Assembly: GCA_944321725.1 (NCBI GenBank)
Contig: CALUMI010000027.1
Coordinates: 1-36,462, forward strand
DNA: 36,462 bases
From: an uncultured Muribaculaceae bacterium
GTDB taxonomy: Bacteria; Bacteroidota; Bacteroidia; Bacteroidales; Muribaculaceae
Direction of reading: 5' to 3'
Under the pieces are notes generated by a model. The model worked only from the letters and a program-made list of their open reading frames with translations, made no database searches and was not told the DNA's origin. The stretch's first letter is position 1; each line of letters begins with the position of its first letter. Positions 25,258-35,046 of this stretch are shown piece after piece. A program made the position numbers and the translations under genes.

Positions 25258-27687
25258 TCAAATAAAGAGGTTGACATTGGCATTTTCTGCTTTCTCCATA
25301 TAAGTCGCGACTCCTCCGACGGTTACATTGTCAAGTAGCTCCTCGCGCTTTATGCCCATTACATCCATCGACATTTGACAGGCAATAAATTCTACACCAT
25401 TGTCGATAGCCTGTTGGCGAAGATTTTCAAGAGAATCGATGCCTTTTTGTCGCATGATGTGGCGCATCATTCGGCTGCCTACTCCGAACATATTTAGTTT
25501 CGACAATTTCAGCCGCAATGAGCTTGATGGTAACATCATGTCGAACATTTTGCCGAAAATGTCTTTTTTGACATCAGGTTTCTTTGCCTTTTTAATGACG
25601 TTCAGCCCCCAAAACGTGAAGAATATAGTGGTTTTTTGCCCTGTCGCCGCAGCGCCGTTGGCAAGGACGAAAGTGGCAAGAGCTTTGTCGAGATCGTCGC
25701 TGAACATTATCAATGTTTTCCCTGACCTTTCAACGCTTTTTGGGGCTTCGCATTTGTCGCTGCCTTTTTTTATGGTTACGGTATATATCCCTTTATCCTC
25801 TGTGGAGTTGATTAAAATGTTGCCTGTGGATTTGCACCATGCGTCTGCGTCGCGCGCGAATCCGGCGTCGGTTGCCGATATTTCGACATATTCTCCTTCC
25901 GGTATTGTTTCAATGGCTTGTTTCACTTTTATAATCGGGCCGGGACATTGCAGACCGCAGGCATCGATTTTTAATTTGCCGGATATGTTTGCCGTCTTTT
26001 CATTGCGGCAGATGTTTCCGTTGTTGGGATTGCATACGGGTGCTGTCGCGGTGGAGTAGGTTTTGTATCCTCCTGACAGGTTCTTGATGTTTGTAAATCC
26101 AAGTCCTGAAAGTATGCGGCAGGCAAGGTAACCTCGCAGGCCTACAGCGCAGAATATTATGATTTTCTTGTCTTTGGGCAGTTTGCCGATGTTCTCCCGC
26201 AAGTTGTCGAGCGGAATGTTGATTGCTCCGTCGATTGAGCCGAACGCAAATTCTTCTTTAGTGCGGACATCGAGCAAAATTACGTCTTTTTTGTCGATGG
26301 CGAGCAGTTGCCGCCATGTGATGGCCGGCATTGTCCCGTCTATGATGTTGCCGGCCACATAGCCTGCTATAGCTATTGGGTCTTTTGCTGAGGAGAAAGG
26401 TGGGGCATAGCAGTGCTCGGTTCTGATAAGGTCGTAGATTGTGCCTTGATGCTTTATGACCATTGCTATTTGGTCGATGCGTTTGTCAACACCTTCATAT
26501 CCTACAGCCTGAGCCCCGTACAGTTTTCCGCTTTCAGGATCGAACGTCAATTTGATTGTGATTGGCAACGCTCCGGGATAATAGCCGGCATGTGAGCTTG
26601 AGTGGGTTGTGGAGCAGGCATATTTAATGCCTGACTGCTTCAAGCGTTTTGCCGCGAGTCCGGTAGATGCCACTGTCATGTCGAACACTTTGGCTATCGA
26701 TGTCGCTATTGCGCCTTCGTATTTTACGCTGTTGCCTTTCACCATATTGTCGGCAGCGATTCTTCCCTGTCTGTTTGCCGGGTTTGCAAGATAATTGAGA
26801 TATGGCTCGCCTGTTATGGGATTGGGGTATTCAATAGCGTCGCCTACGGCATATATGCCGGCTACGGAGCTCTCAAGATACTCATTGACTTTTATCCCTC
26901 CTGTTTTACCTAATGCGATATTTGCAGTTTTTGCAAGCGCGGTTTCCGGTCTGACGCCTATCGACAGGACAACCATGTCGGTTTCTATGCTTCTGCCGTC
27001 GGTCAGGGTGACTGCTATCTTATTTCCGCCTGTTTCGCTAAAACGTTTCACACCTGTTCCGAGTATCAAGTCTACTCCTTTTTGGAGAAGATGTTGATGT
27101 ATGTGTGACGCAATGGAGTAGTCGACAGGTGCCATTACTTGGCTGCCCATCTCGATGACTGTTACTTTTGCTCCCGCATGGTGCAGGTTCTCAGCCATTT
27201 CAAGACCGATAAATCCTCCTCCGACAACAATGGCATCGTTGACTTCGTTGCCGGAAATGTAAGATTTTATCTTGTCTGTGTCTGACACGTTGCGCAATGT
27301 GAAAATTCCGTTGCCGTCAATTCCTTCCAATGGGGGACGAACAGGGGATGCTCCGGGTGAGAGAAGGAGCCTGTCGTATGATTCTTTGTATGTGGTGCCG
27401 TCGTTTCTCCGTATTGTTACGGATTTTGCTGCTGTGTCTATTTCTATTGCCTCGTTTTCTGTGCGCACATCCACTTTAAAGCGTTTTCCGAACGATTCGG
27501 GTGTTTGTACGAACAGTCGTTGTCTGTCGGTGATAGTTCCTCCTATGTAGTATGGCAGCCCGCAATTTGCGTATGAGATGTATTTGCCTTTTTCGATTAG
27601 CACTATTTCTGCAAGTTCGTCTGCTCTTCTTATTCTTGCGGCTGCGGTAGCTCCACCGGCCACTCCTCCGATGATTAGATGTTTCAT
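25258..27687 (-). CDS. CoA-disulfide/persulfide reductase fused to rhodanese, TusA and DsrE-like domains
   Basis: An 809-residue four-domain fusion. Residues 1-445 are an FAD/NAD(P)H pyridine-nucleotide-disulfide oxidoreductase of the CoA-disulfide reductase class: GGVAGGATAAAR at 7-18 and the single redox Cys42 in SYANCGLPYY. Residues 454-545 are a rhodanese with Cys513 (IIIFCAVGLRG). Residues about 571-640 are a TusA/SirA domain with the CPGP motif (Cys581). Residues about 657-809 are a DsrE-like domain with a candidate Cys770 (FIACQMSMD). Together these can reduce, carry and hand on persulfide sulfur; the CoA or glutathione substrate is not determined. The protein is likely cytoplasmic. 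It is divergent from a Crp/Fnr regulator and precedes marR. Confidence 0.92.
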   Translation of the reverse strand: MKHLIIGGVAGGATAAARIRRADELAEIVLIEKGKYISYANCGLPYYIGGTITDRQRLFVQTPESFGKRFKVDVRTENEAIEIDTAAKSVTIRRNDGTTYKESYDRLLLSPGASPVRPPLEGIDGNGIFTLRNVSDTDKIKSYISGNEVNDAIVVGGGFIGLEMAENLHHAGAKVTVIEMGSQVMAPVDYSIASHIHQHLLQKGVDLILGTGVKRFSETGGNKIAVTLTDGRSIETDMVVLSIGVRPETALAKTANIALGKTGGIKVNEYLESSVAGIYAVGDAIEYPNPITGEPYLNYLANPANRQGRIAADNMVKGNSVKYEGAIATSIAKVFDMTVASTGLAAKRLKQSGIKYACSTTHSSSHAGYYPGALPITIKLTFDPESGKLYGAQAVGYEGVDKRIDQIAMVIKHQGTIYDLIRTEHCYAPPFSSAKDPIAIAGYVAGNIIDGTMPAITWRQLLAIDKKDVILLDVRTKEEFAFGSIDGAINIPLDNLRENIGKLPKDKKIIIFCAVGLRGYLACRILSGLGFTNIKNLSGGYKTYSTATAPVCNPNNGNICRNEKTANISGKLKIDACGLQCPGPIIKVKQAIETIPEGEYVEISATDAGFARDADAWCKSTGNILINSTEDKGIYTVTIKKGSDKCEAPKSVERSGKTLIMFSDDLDKALATFVLANGAAATGQKTTIFFTFWGLNVIKKAKKPDVKKDIFGKMFDMMLPSSSLRLKLSKLNMFGVGSRMMRHIMRQKGIDSLENLRQQAIDNGVEFIACQMSMDVMGIKREELLDNVTVGGVATYMEKAENANVNLFI

Positions 27688-27733
27688 ATTGGTATGTTTT
27701 GTTTTTTATTTCTATTGGAAAATATTTCCGTTG

Positions 27734-27765
27734 TAAAATTATTGACAAGTTTTTTATAAAACAAA
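27734..27765 (-). promoter_or_regulatory. Promoter of the sulfur-transfer flavoprotein operon
   Basis: On the minus strand TTTG (27762-27765), a 20-nt spacer and TAATTTTA (27734-27741) match the Bacteroidota promoter with one mismatch in the -7. Confidence 0.55.
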
Positions 27766-27776
27766 TTTTTGGAGTG

Positions 27777-27812
27777 AATTATTAAGTGCATTTGTTTAAT
27801 TGCTTGATAATT
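27777..27812. promoter_or_regulatory. Inverted repeat, candidate operator in divergent spacer
   Basis: AATTATTAAG (27777-27786) and CTTGATAATT (27803-27812) are inverted copies with one mismatch (9 of 10), flanked by TGC/GCA extensions. The pair lies between the -33 boxes of the two divergent promoters, a fitting place for Crp/Fnr or MarR binding. Confidence 0.45.
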
Positions 27813-27842
27813 AGTTGCATTTTTCTGCCTGTTACATTTTAT

Positions 27843-27874
27843 TTTGGTAGATTTGACTAAATACATTACTTTTG
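27843..27874 (+). promoter_or_regulatory. Promoter of the crp/fnr-like gene
   Basis: TTTG (27843-27846), a 20-nt spacer and TACTTTTG (27867-27874) match the Bacteroidota housekeeping promoter exactly. The leader to the ATG at 27912 is about 30 nt. Confidence 0.7.
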
Positions 27875-27911
27875 TGCTGTAAAGCATACTTTTATAGCAA
27901 TATATTGTAAC

Positions 27912-28613
27912 ATGATTTCAAGAGACGCGTTAGAAAAAGTCATAAAGGAAGATCTTGCGGGGATTTGGAGCGTTCTGACATCAGAGGACAAGCGTGTCGT
28001 GTTGGAGAATTTTACGCTTCACAATTATAAGCGTAATCAGATAATTTATGCGGAAAAAGAAACTCCGGAGTTTTTATGGTGCCTTATAAAGGGCAAGGTC
28101 AAGAAATTTAAAGAAGGAATAGGAGGAAGGCAGCAGATTATACGGTTAATACGTCCGGTGCAGTATTTCGGTCATCGCGCATATTTTGCAAATGAGCCGT
28201 ATGTGTCGGGTGCTATTGCTATGGAGGCTTCTGTGGTGGGTACTATTCCGATGAAAATTGTTTCCGAGCTTATAGATGGAAACCGTCAGTTGGCATGGTT
28301 TTTTATTCATGAGCTGTCGCATAACCTTGGCCGGTCGGACGCGAAGATTGTGAATCTTACGCAGAAACACATACGTGGACGTTTGGCGGAGGCGTTGGTA
28401 ATGCTTATCGACAGTTATGGCTTTGAGGACGACGGCGAAACTTTAAACATTTACATGTCGCGGGAGGATCTTGCAAACCTTTCCAATATGACGACATCGA
28501 ATGCTATCCGTACGTTGTCGGCTTTTGTCAATGAGCATATTATATTGGTTGACGGGCGGAGAGTGAAAATTTTGAATGAGGCCGTTCTTCGGAAAATAAG
28601 CAAGTTCGGTTAG
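27912..28613 (+). CDS. Crp/Fnr-family transcriptional regulator
   Basis: The 233-residue protein has an N-terminal cyclic-nucleotide-binding-type beta-roll (about 25-120: YAEKETPEFLWCLIKGKVKKFK, VQYFGHRAYFANEPYVSGAIAMEASVVGTIP). A dimer helix follows, then a C-terminal winged helix (about 155-225, MSREDLANLSNMTTSNAIRTLSAF). It has no N-terminal Cys cluster, so it is not an oxygen-sensing Fe-S FNR. Cyclic-nucleotide contacts are also not obvious, so the ligand is unknown. It is divergent from the persulfide-handling operon and leads a plus-strand run with DUF4924 and prfC. Confidence 0.9.
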   Translation: MISRDALEKVIKEDLAGIWSVLTSEDKRVVLENFTLHNYKRNQIIYAEKETPEFLWCLIKGKVKKFKEGIGGRQQIIRLIRPVQYFGHRAYFANEPYVSGAIAMEASVVGTIPMKIVSELIDGNRQLAWFFIHELSHNLGRSDAKIVNLTQKHIRGRLAEALVMLIDSYGFEDDGETLNIYMSREDLANLSNMTTSNAIRTLSAFVNEHIILVDGRRVKILNEAVLRKISKFG

Positions 28614-28632
28614 TGAAATAGCTATAGTGAGT

Positions 28633-29196
28633 ATGTTTACGGCTGCGAAGCTGCGTCAGGAAAATATTGCCGAGTATTTGCTTTACATGTGGCAGGTGGA
28701 GGATTTGATACGCGCTTGCGGGCTTGACATCGATAAGATAAAGTCATCTGTGATAGAGCCGTTGCCGTTGGATGCCGACGGGAAGCGTGAATTGTGCGAG
28801 TGGTATTCTGATTTGATTGACATGATGCGTTTGGAAGGCGTTGCCGCTCACGGGCATTTGCAGATTAACAAAAATGTGCTTATACAGCTTACGGATTTGC
28901 ATCTGATGCTTTTGAAGAGCGTGAAATATCCGGAATATTCTGCCGAATTTTATAGGACGCTGCCGATAATTGTTGAGCTTAGGGCAAAATCGGGAGAAGA
29001 AAAGCCGGGCGAGATTGAAACGTGTTTCAACGCTTTGTACGGAATGCTGATGATGAGGTTGCAGAAACGTGACATCTCTGATGAAACAAGGAAGGCAATG
29101 TCACAAATAACAAGATTCGTGTCGATGCTCGCCTCATTTTACCATAAAGACAAAAAAGAGCCTCTTTTTGGAAAAGAGGATTATGATAATATGTAA
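28633..29196 (+). CDS. DUF4924 family protein
   Basis: A 187-residue, mostly helical cytoplasmic protein of the Bacteroidota-restricted family DUF4924. The hallmark N-terminus reads AKLRQENIAEYLLYMWQVEDLIRA. It has no signal peptide, membrane helix or recognisable catalytic motif. A GTG at 28627 is an alternative start two codons upstream; neither has a strong ribosome binding site. It starts 19 bp after the Crp/Fnr gene and is followed 24 bp later by prfC, so the three are probably co-transcribed. Function is unknown. Confidence 0.85.
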   Translation: MFTAAKLRQENIAEYLLYMWQVEDLIRACGLDIDKIKSSVIEPLPLDADGKRELCEWYSDLIDMMRLEGVAAHGHLQINKNVLIQLTDLHLMLLKSVKYPEYSAEFYRTLPIIVELRAKSGEEKPGEIETCFNALYGMLMMRLQKRDISDETRKAMSQITRFVSMLASFYHKDKKEPLFGKEDYDNM

Positions 29197-29220
29197 ATTT
29201 AATCTAAAATAATTGTATAC

Positions 29221-30801
29221 GTGGCAAGTTTGGAGGATGAAATAAGTCGCAGGCGCACGTTTGCCATTATCAGCCACCCTGATGCGGGCAAAACGACGCT
29301 GACAGAAAAATTGCTTTTGTTCGGCGGTGCAATCCATGTGGCCGGTGCTGTCAAATCTAATAAAATAAAAAAGACAGCCACATCGGACTGGATGGAAATA
29401 GAGAAGCAGCGTGGCATTTCGGTGGCCACATCGGTAATGGGCTTCAATTATGGGGATTACAAAATAAATATATTGGACACTCCCGGCCACCAAGATTTTG
29501 CTGAAGACACTTATCGGACACTTACGGCAGTCGACAGTGTGATTATTGTTGTCGATGTGGCTAAAGGTGTGGAACAGCAGACAAGGAAATTGATGGAAGT
29601 ATGCCGTATGCGGAATACTCCGGTCATAATTTTTGTCAACAAGCTTGACCGTGAGGGTCGCGACCCGTTTGATATTCTCGATGAGCTTGAGGCTGAGCTG
29701 CGAATAAAAGTGCGCCCGTTGAGTTGGCCTATCAACATAGGCGCGAAATTCAAGGGTGTATATAATATTTATGAGCATAGTCTTGATTTGTTTACTCCGA
29801 ACAAGCAGAAAGTAACGGAGCGTGTGGAGATTAGCGATTTGTCCGACCCCGCAATCGACTCTAATGTCGGGGAAGAGGATGCAGGCAGATTGCGTAATGA
29901 TTTGGAACTGATAGAGGGTGTGTATCCTGAATTTGATGAGAAAGACTATTTGAAAGGCGAAGTGGCTCCTGTGTTTTTCGGGTCGGCGTTGAACACATTC
30001 GGAGTAAAAGAGTTGCTTGATTGTTTCGTGAAAATAGCCCCGTCGCCGCGGCCTGTGCAGGCAGAAGAGCGGATAGTGCGTCCGGAAGAAACTGCATTTA
30101 CGGGATTTGTGTTCAAAATACACGCGAATATGGATCCCAATCATCGAAGTTGTATCGCTTTTGTGAAAGTGTGCTCCGGAAAATTCGAGCGTAATGTGAA
30201 TTATAAGCATATCCGTTCCGGCAAGATGATGCGTTTTGCCGCTCCGACCGCATTTATGGCCCAAAAAAAATCGGTTGTCGATGAGGCTTATCCCGGTGAT
30301 ATTGTGGGTATTCCTGATACAGGCAATTTTAAAATCGGCGACACTCTCACTTCCGGTGAGGAATTGCATTTCAAAGGATTGCCGAGCTTCTCTCCGGAAA
30401 TGTTCAAGTATATAGAGAACACCGACCCCATGAAGACAAAACAGCTTAACAAGGGAATAGAGCAACTTATGGATGAAGGAGTTGCGCAGTTGTTTGTCAA
30501 CCAATTTAACGGACGGAAGATAATAGGAACGGTAGGGCAGTTACAGTTTGAGGTGATACAGTACCGTCTGCTTCACGAATATGGGGCGCAGTGCCGTTGG
30601 GAGCCAATTAGCCTTTACAAGGCATGTTGGATCGAAAGCGATGACGCTGACGCTTTGGAAGCGTTTAAAAAACGTAAGCATCAGTTTATGGCAGTCGACC
30701 GCGAGGGGCGCGATGTGTTTCTTGCAGATTCCAATTATGTTTTGCAGATGGCTCAGACGGATTTTCCGAAAATACGTTTTCATTTTACATCTGAATTTTA
30801 G
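29221..30801 (+). CDS. prfC: Peptide chain release factor 3
   Basis: GTPase that recycles release factors RF1/RF2 from the ribosome after peptide release. The 526-residue length is normal. G motifs are all present: [13 protein letters not shown] (P-loop), RGISVATSV (switch I), [12 protein letters not shown] (switch II) and [12 protein letters not shown]. The RF3-specific C-terminal region ([22 protein letters not shown]) distinguishes it from EF-G. The start is a GTG (29221), since the conserved N-terminus follows at once and there is no nearby ATG in frame. Confidence 0.96.
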   Translation: MASLEDEISRRRTFAIISHPDAGKTTLTEKLLLFGGAIHVAGAVKSNKIKKTATSDWMEIEKQRGISVATSVMGFNYGDYKINILDTPGHQDFAEDTYRTLTAVDSVIIVVDVAKGVEQQTRKLMEVCRMRNTPVIIFVNKLDREGRDPFDILDELEAELRIKVRPLSWPINIGAKFKGVYNIYEHSLDLFTPNKQKVTERVEISDLSDPAIDSNVGEEDAGRLRNDLELIEGVYPEFDEKDYLKGEVAPVFFGSALNTFGVKELLDCFVKIAPSPRPVQAEERIVRPEETAFTGFVFKIHANMDPNHRSCIAFVKVCSGKFERNVNYKHIRSGKMMRFAAPTAFMAQKKSVVDEAYPGDIVGIPDTGNFKIGDTLTSGEELHFKGLPSFSPEMFKYIENTDPMKTKQLNKGIEQLMDEGVAQLFVNQFNGRKIIGTVGQLQFEVIQYRLLHEYGAQCRWEPISLYKACWIESDDADALEAFKKRKHQFMAVDREGRDVFLADSNYVLQMAQTDFPKIRFHFTSEF

Positions 30802-30813
30802 AACTTTTTCGGT

Positions 30814-31491
30814 ATGAGAAAATCGGTGCTTTTGTCGGTATTGTCGTTTTTGTCGCTGTTCTTTGGCGTGAATGCCGGAGATTGGGCAAATTTTTCACGT
30901 TATGCGGATGAAAATATTGTGGTGAGGCGATTATCCGAATCACAGCGTAGAGTTGTGATGATGGGCAACTCGATAACAAAATTGTGGGCGGAAACAGACA
31001 CGGCTTTTTTCGTCGGAAATGGCTTCATAAGCCGTGGAATCAGTGGCCAGGTGACGGCTCAGATGTTGCTGCGTTTTCGTTCGGATGTAATAAGCCTGCG
31101 TCCGGAGATTGTGGTCATACTTGGTGGAACAAACGATATTGCCGGCAATGACGGACTGTATGATGAGGATGTCACGTTTGGCAATATTGTGTCGATGGTG
31201 GAACTGGCTGAAGCCAATGGCATTGTTCCTGTTTTGTCGTCGGTATTGCCTGTAGATGAATATCCGTGGAACAAGACAGTGAAAAATGTGCCGGAAAAAG
31301 TTAAGAGCCTTAACCGCAGAATATGTGAGTATGCCGAAAAGAAAAATATTTTGTATGTCGACTATTATAGCCCGATGCAGTGTAATGGCGCGTTGATACC
31401 TGAATACACATTCGACGGCGTTCATCCCACAGCCGCCGGTTATGAGGTAATGGAGGCGGTTCTCCTCTCCGTCTTGCAGGGATTGTTATAG
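30814..31491 (+). CDS. Secreted SGNH/GDSL hydrolase
   Basis: A 225-residue protein with a signal peptide (1-21, LLSVLSFLSLFFGVNA-GD) and an SGNH fold. Block I is MMGNSIT, with Ser as nucleophile. Block II Gly is in SRGISGQVT, block III is the oxyanion-hole GGTND, and block V is DGVHPTAAGYEVM with the Asp and His. It is probably a periplasmic or surface carbohydrate esterase or lipase; such acetylxylan esterase-like members are frequent in gut Bacteroidales. It starts 12 bp after prfC. Confidence 0.9.
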   Translation: MRKSVLLSVLSFLSLFFGVNAGDWANFSRYADENIVVRRLSESQRRVVMMGNSITKLWAETDTAFFVGNGFISRGISGQVTAQMLLRFRSDVISLRPEIVVILGGTNDIAGNDGLYDEDVTFGNIVSMVELAEANGIVPVLSSVLPVDEYPWNKTVKNVPEKVKSLNRRICEYAEKKNILYVDYYSPMQCNGALIPEYTFDGVHPTAAGYEVMEAVLLSVLQGLL

Positions 31492-31582
31492 TCAATATGT
31501 TGCAGTGGTATGATGCTTGCTGTTAAGGCTGCGGCTCTGGATTGGTTGAACTTAAAAGTATAGTTTGGATTTCTGTTGTTTT

Positions 31583-31610
31583 GGCAGAATTGCCGAGTGA
31601 CATTTTGTCA
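31583..31610. promoter_or_regulatory. Two short inverted repeats upstream of groES
   Basis: GGCA-GAAT-TGCC (31583-31594) and TGACA-TTT-TGTCA (31598-31610) lie 90-120 bp past the SGNH stop and about 22-49 bp upstream of the sigma-54-like -24 element. They could be a weak terminator for the upstream run (GATTTTCTTC follows), or a regulator site for groESL. Confidence 0.4.
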
Positions 31611-31631
31611 GATTTTCTTCAATATGGGTTT

Positions 31632-31676
31632 GGCACAGATTGTGCTATATAGAGAGGTGTCGGATTCGTTCCGACA
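31632..31676 (+). promoter_or_regulatory. Sigma-54-like promoter and start-site hairpin of groESL
   Basis: TTTGGCAC with GG at 31632-31633 and GTGCT with GC at 31644-31645 give the exact GG-N10-GC spacing of -24/-12 promoters, with one mismatch in the TTGC core (GTGC). Transcription would start near 31657. TGTCGGA-TTCGT-TCCGACA (31658-31676) then forms a perfect 7-bp stem at the very 5' end of the mRNA. No CIRCE element and no TAnnTTTG box is seen here. Confidence 0.5.
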
Positions 31677-31717
31677 TTGTTAAATGTATTGTAAAAATAA
31701 ATATAAAATTAATAGCT

Positions 31718-31990
31718 ATGACAATCAAACCGTTGGCTGACCGTGTTCTTGTTGAGCCGGCTGCCGCTGAAGAAAAGACAGTTGGTGGGATAATTATTCC
31801 TGACACCGCAAAAGAAAAACCATTGCAGGGCAAAGTGCTTGCAGTTGGTAATGGTACCAAAGACGAGGAAATGGTGGTGAAAGAGGGTGACACCGTACTT
31901 TATGGCAAATATGCCGGTACTGAATTGGAATTTGAGGGTAAGAAATATTTGGTAATGCGTCAAAATGATATTTTGGCAATTCTTGGATAA
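31718..31990 (+). CDS. groES: Co-chaperonin GroES
   Basis: A 90-residue lid subunit of the GroEL-GroES folding chamber. It begins [14 protein letters not shown], has the mobile loop [18 protein letters not shown], and ends [16 protein letters not shown]. The ATG at 31718 fits the family start; an upstream in-frame start (31640) lies before the predicted transcription start and has no family similarity. groEL follows 28 bp downstream. Confidence 0.97.
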   Translation: MTIKPLADRVLVEPAAAEEKTVGGIIIPDTAKEKPLQGKVLAVGNGTKDEEMVVKEGDTVLYGKYAGTELEFEGKKYLVMRQNDILAILG

Positions 31991-32006
31991 TATTAATCAC
32001 AATTAA

Positions 32007-33656
<1,650 letters not shown>

Positions 33657-33681
33657 TAATATATCGTATTTTTGATGAATA

Positions 33682-33720
33682 AAAAGAGCGAAACGTCAAC
33701 GGTTTCGCTCTTTTATTTTT
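33682..33720 (+). terminator. Intrinsic terminator of groESL
   Basis: GAGCGAAAC (33686-33694) pairs perfectly with GTTTCGCTC (33702-33710) around a 7-nt loop, with an A-run before and TTTTATTTTT after. Confidence 0.9.
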
Positions 33721-33741
33721 TATGGGGAGATTGAAAATTTG

Positions 33742-33749
33742 TAATTTTG
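33742..33749 (+). promoter_or_regulatory. -7 box of the porin gene
   Basis: TAATTTTG is an exact TAnnTTTG match 14 bp before the ATG at 33764. No clear -33 is seen at correct spacing, since the preceding bases are the groESL terminator T-tract. Confidence 0.4.
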
Positions 33750-33763
33750 CAAAAATTTTTGTT

Positions 33764-35026
33764 ATGGGTAGTGTTTTTAAATTTTTGTCGGCAGGCCTGC
33801 TGTTTTTGTTGCCGCAGTTTCTATTCTCGCAGAATAAAGAAGATTTTAATTTTAAATTTTATGGACAGGTACGTGCGGATTTGTTTTATAATAGCCGCAG
33901 TAATTCCGAAACAGTCGACGGGCTGTTTTATATGTATCCGAAAGATCATTCATACGATGCTGCCGGTGAGGATTTGAACGCAAATCCGGACGGCAATTTT
34001 TATACCATGTATTCGCGGCTTGGTGTTGATGTCGCAGGTCCGGAAATTGGTAATGGCATAACCACATCGGCAAAAGTGGAGGTGGATTTTCGTGGCGGGG
34101 GTACGAATTATTATATGATACGTTTGCGTCAGGCTTATTTTCAACTTGGCTTCGGAAAATCGTCTTTGCTTGCGGGTCAGACATGGCATCCTTTTTATGG
34201 TGATGTTGCGCCGGATATACTTAATTTGAATATGGGTGCTCCTTTTCAGCCATTCAGCCGGGCTCCGCAGATACGTTATATGTATGTAAACCGCAATTTC
34301 CAATTGAAAGCAACTGCTTTATGGCAGTCGCAATATCTGTCGGTAGGTCCTTCTTCTGATAAGCCGGGAACTGTGTCTACCCAGAAAAGCCAAAGTTTCA
34401 TCAAGAACAGTTGCGTGCCGGAAATGGCTTTAAGTGTTGATTATAAAAGTAATAAATGGCTTGTGGGGGCAGGCATTGATATGACGTCGATAGTGCCGCG
34501 CAGGCAATCGGAAGTCGGGGAGGGCGAAATATATAAAGTCAAGGAGCGCATTACTTCTGTGTCTGCTGAGGCTCATGTGAAATATTCCGGCCGGAATTGG
34601 CGTGTGGCGGCTAAGTCTGTGCTTGGCTCTAATTTTACGCAGGCGAGCGGTGTTGGAGGATATGGGATAACGCGCATCGATGATAAAACAGGAGAGCAGG
34701 ACTATTCTCCCATCCGGGTGTCGTCTACGTGGCTGAATGTTGTGTATGGAAACAGGTGGAAACCGGGTATATTTTTAGGATATTTGAAAAATCTCGGAGC
34801 GGCTGACGATGTTTGCAGTGTGCTTGGGACTGGTGTGGGGGAAGGTCTTGACCAACTTGTTTCAGCATCGGCAGAACTTACATACAATCTCCCGCATTGG
34901 AAATTTGGCGTGGAATATATGGCAAGTACGGCATGGTATGGTGCCGTTATGCATGACGCAAAAGTTGGTGATTGCCATTCAGTGACAAATCACAGGGTAG
35001 TTTTTACGGCACTATTTCAATTCTAA
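33764..35026 (+). CDS. Outer-membrane porin-like beta-barrel
   Basis: A 420-residue protein with a signal peptide (1-23, FLSAGLLFLLPQFLFS-Q) and a body of alternating strands (FKFYGQVRADLFYNSR, YYMIRLRQAYFQLGFGKSSLLAGQTWHPFYGD, APQIRYMYVNRNFQLKATALWQ). It ends VVFTALFQF with a terminal Phe, the usual outer-membrane insertion signal. The layout resembles DcaP or OprP-like porins; the exact family is uncertain. ATG at 33764 is chosen over 33722 because the signal peptide begins there and a -7 box lies between them. It ends 1 bp from the convergent gene's stop. Confidence 0.8.
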   Translation: MGSVFKFLSAGLLFLLPQFLFSQNKEDFNFKFYGQVRADLFYNSRSNSETVDGLFYMYPKDHSYDAAGEDLNANPDGNFYTMYSRLGVDVAGPEIGNGITTSAKVEVDFRGGGTNYYMIRLRQAYFQLGFGKSSLLAGQTWHPFYGDVAPDILNLNMGAPFQPFSRAPQIRYMYVNRNFQLKATALWQSQYLSVGPSSDKPGTVSTQKSQSFIKNSCVPEMALSVDYKSNKWLVGAGIDMTSIVPRRQSEVGEGEIYKVKERITSVSAEAHVKYSGRNWRVAAKSVLGSNFTQASGVGGYGITRIDDKTGEQDYSPIRVSSTWLNVVYGNRWKPGIFLGYLKNLGAADDVCSVLGTGVGEGLDQLVSASAELTYNLPHWKFGVEYMASTAWYGAVMHDAKVGDCHSVTNHRVVFTALFQF

Positions 35027-35046
35027 ATTATTGTAATTTATAGAAT
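35020..35046. terminator. AT-rich inverted repeat between convergent stops
   Basis: ATTCTA-AATTA and TAATTTATAGAAT pair with a 2-nt bulge around TTG, spanning both stop codons of the convergent genes at 35024-35030. The stem is AT-only apart from two G/C pairs, so it is a weak terminator at best. Confidence 0.3.

Noticed and set aside
29134..30504. 456-codon minus-strand open frame opposite prfC
   Set aside because: It is the mirror of a highly conserved GTPase gene, is rich in His, Cys and Phe, and has no domain or promoter.
31500..31717. CIRCE heat-shock operator upstream of groES
   Set aside because: No TTAGCACTC-N9-GAGTGCTAA-like sequence is present; the hairpin there has a different sequence.
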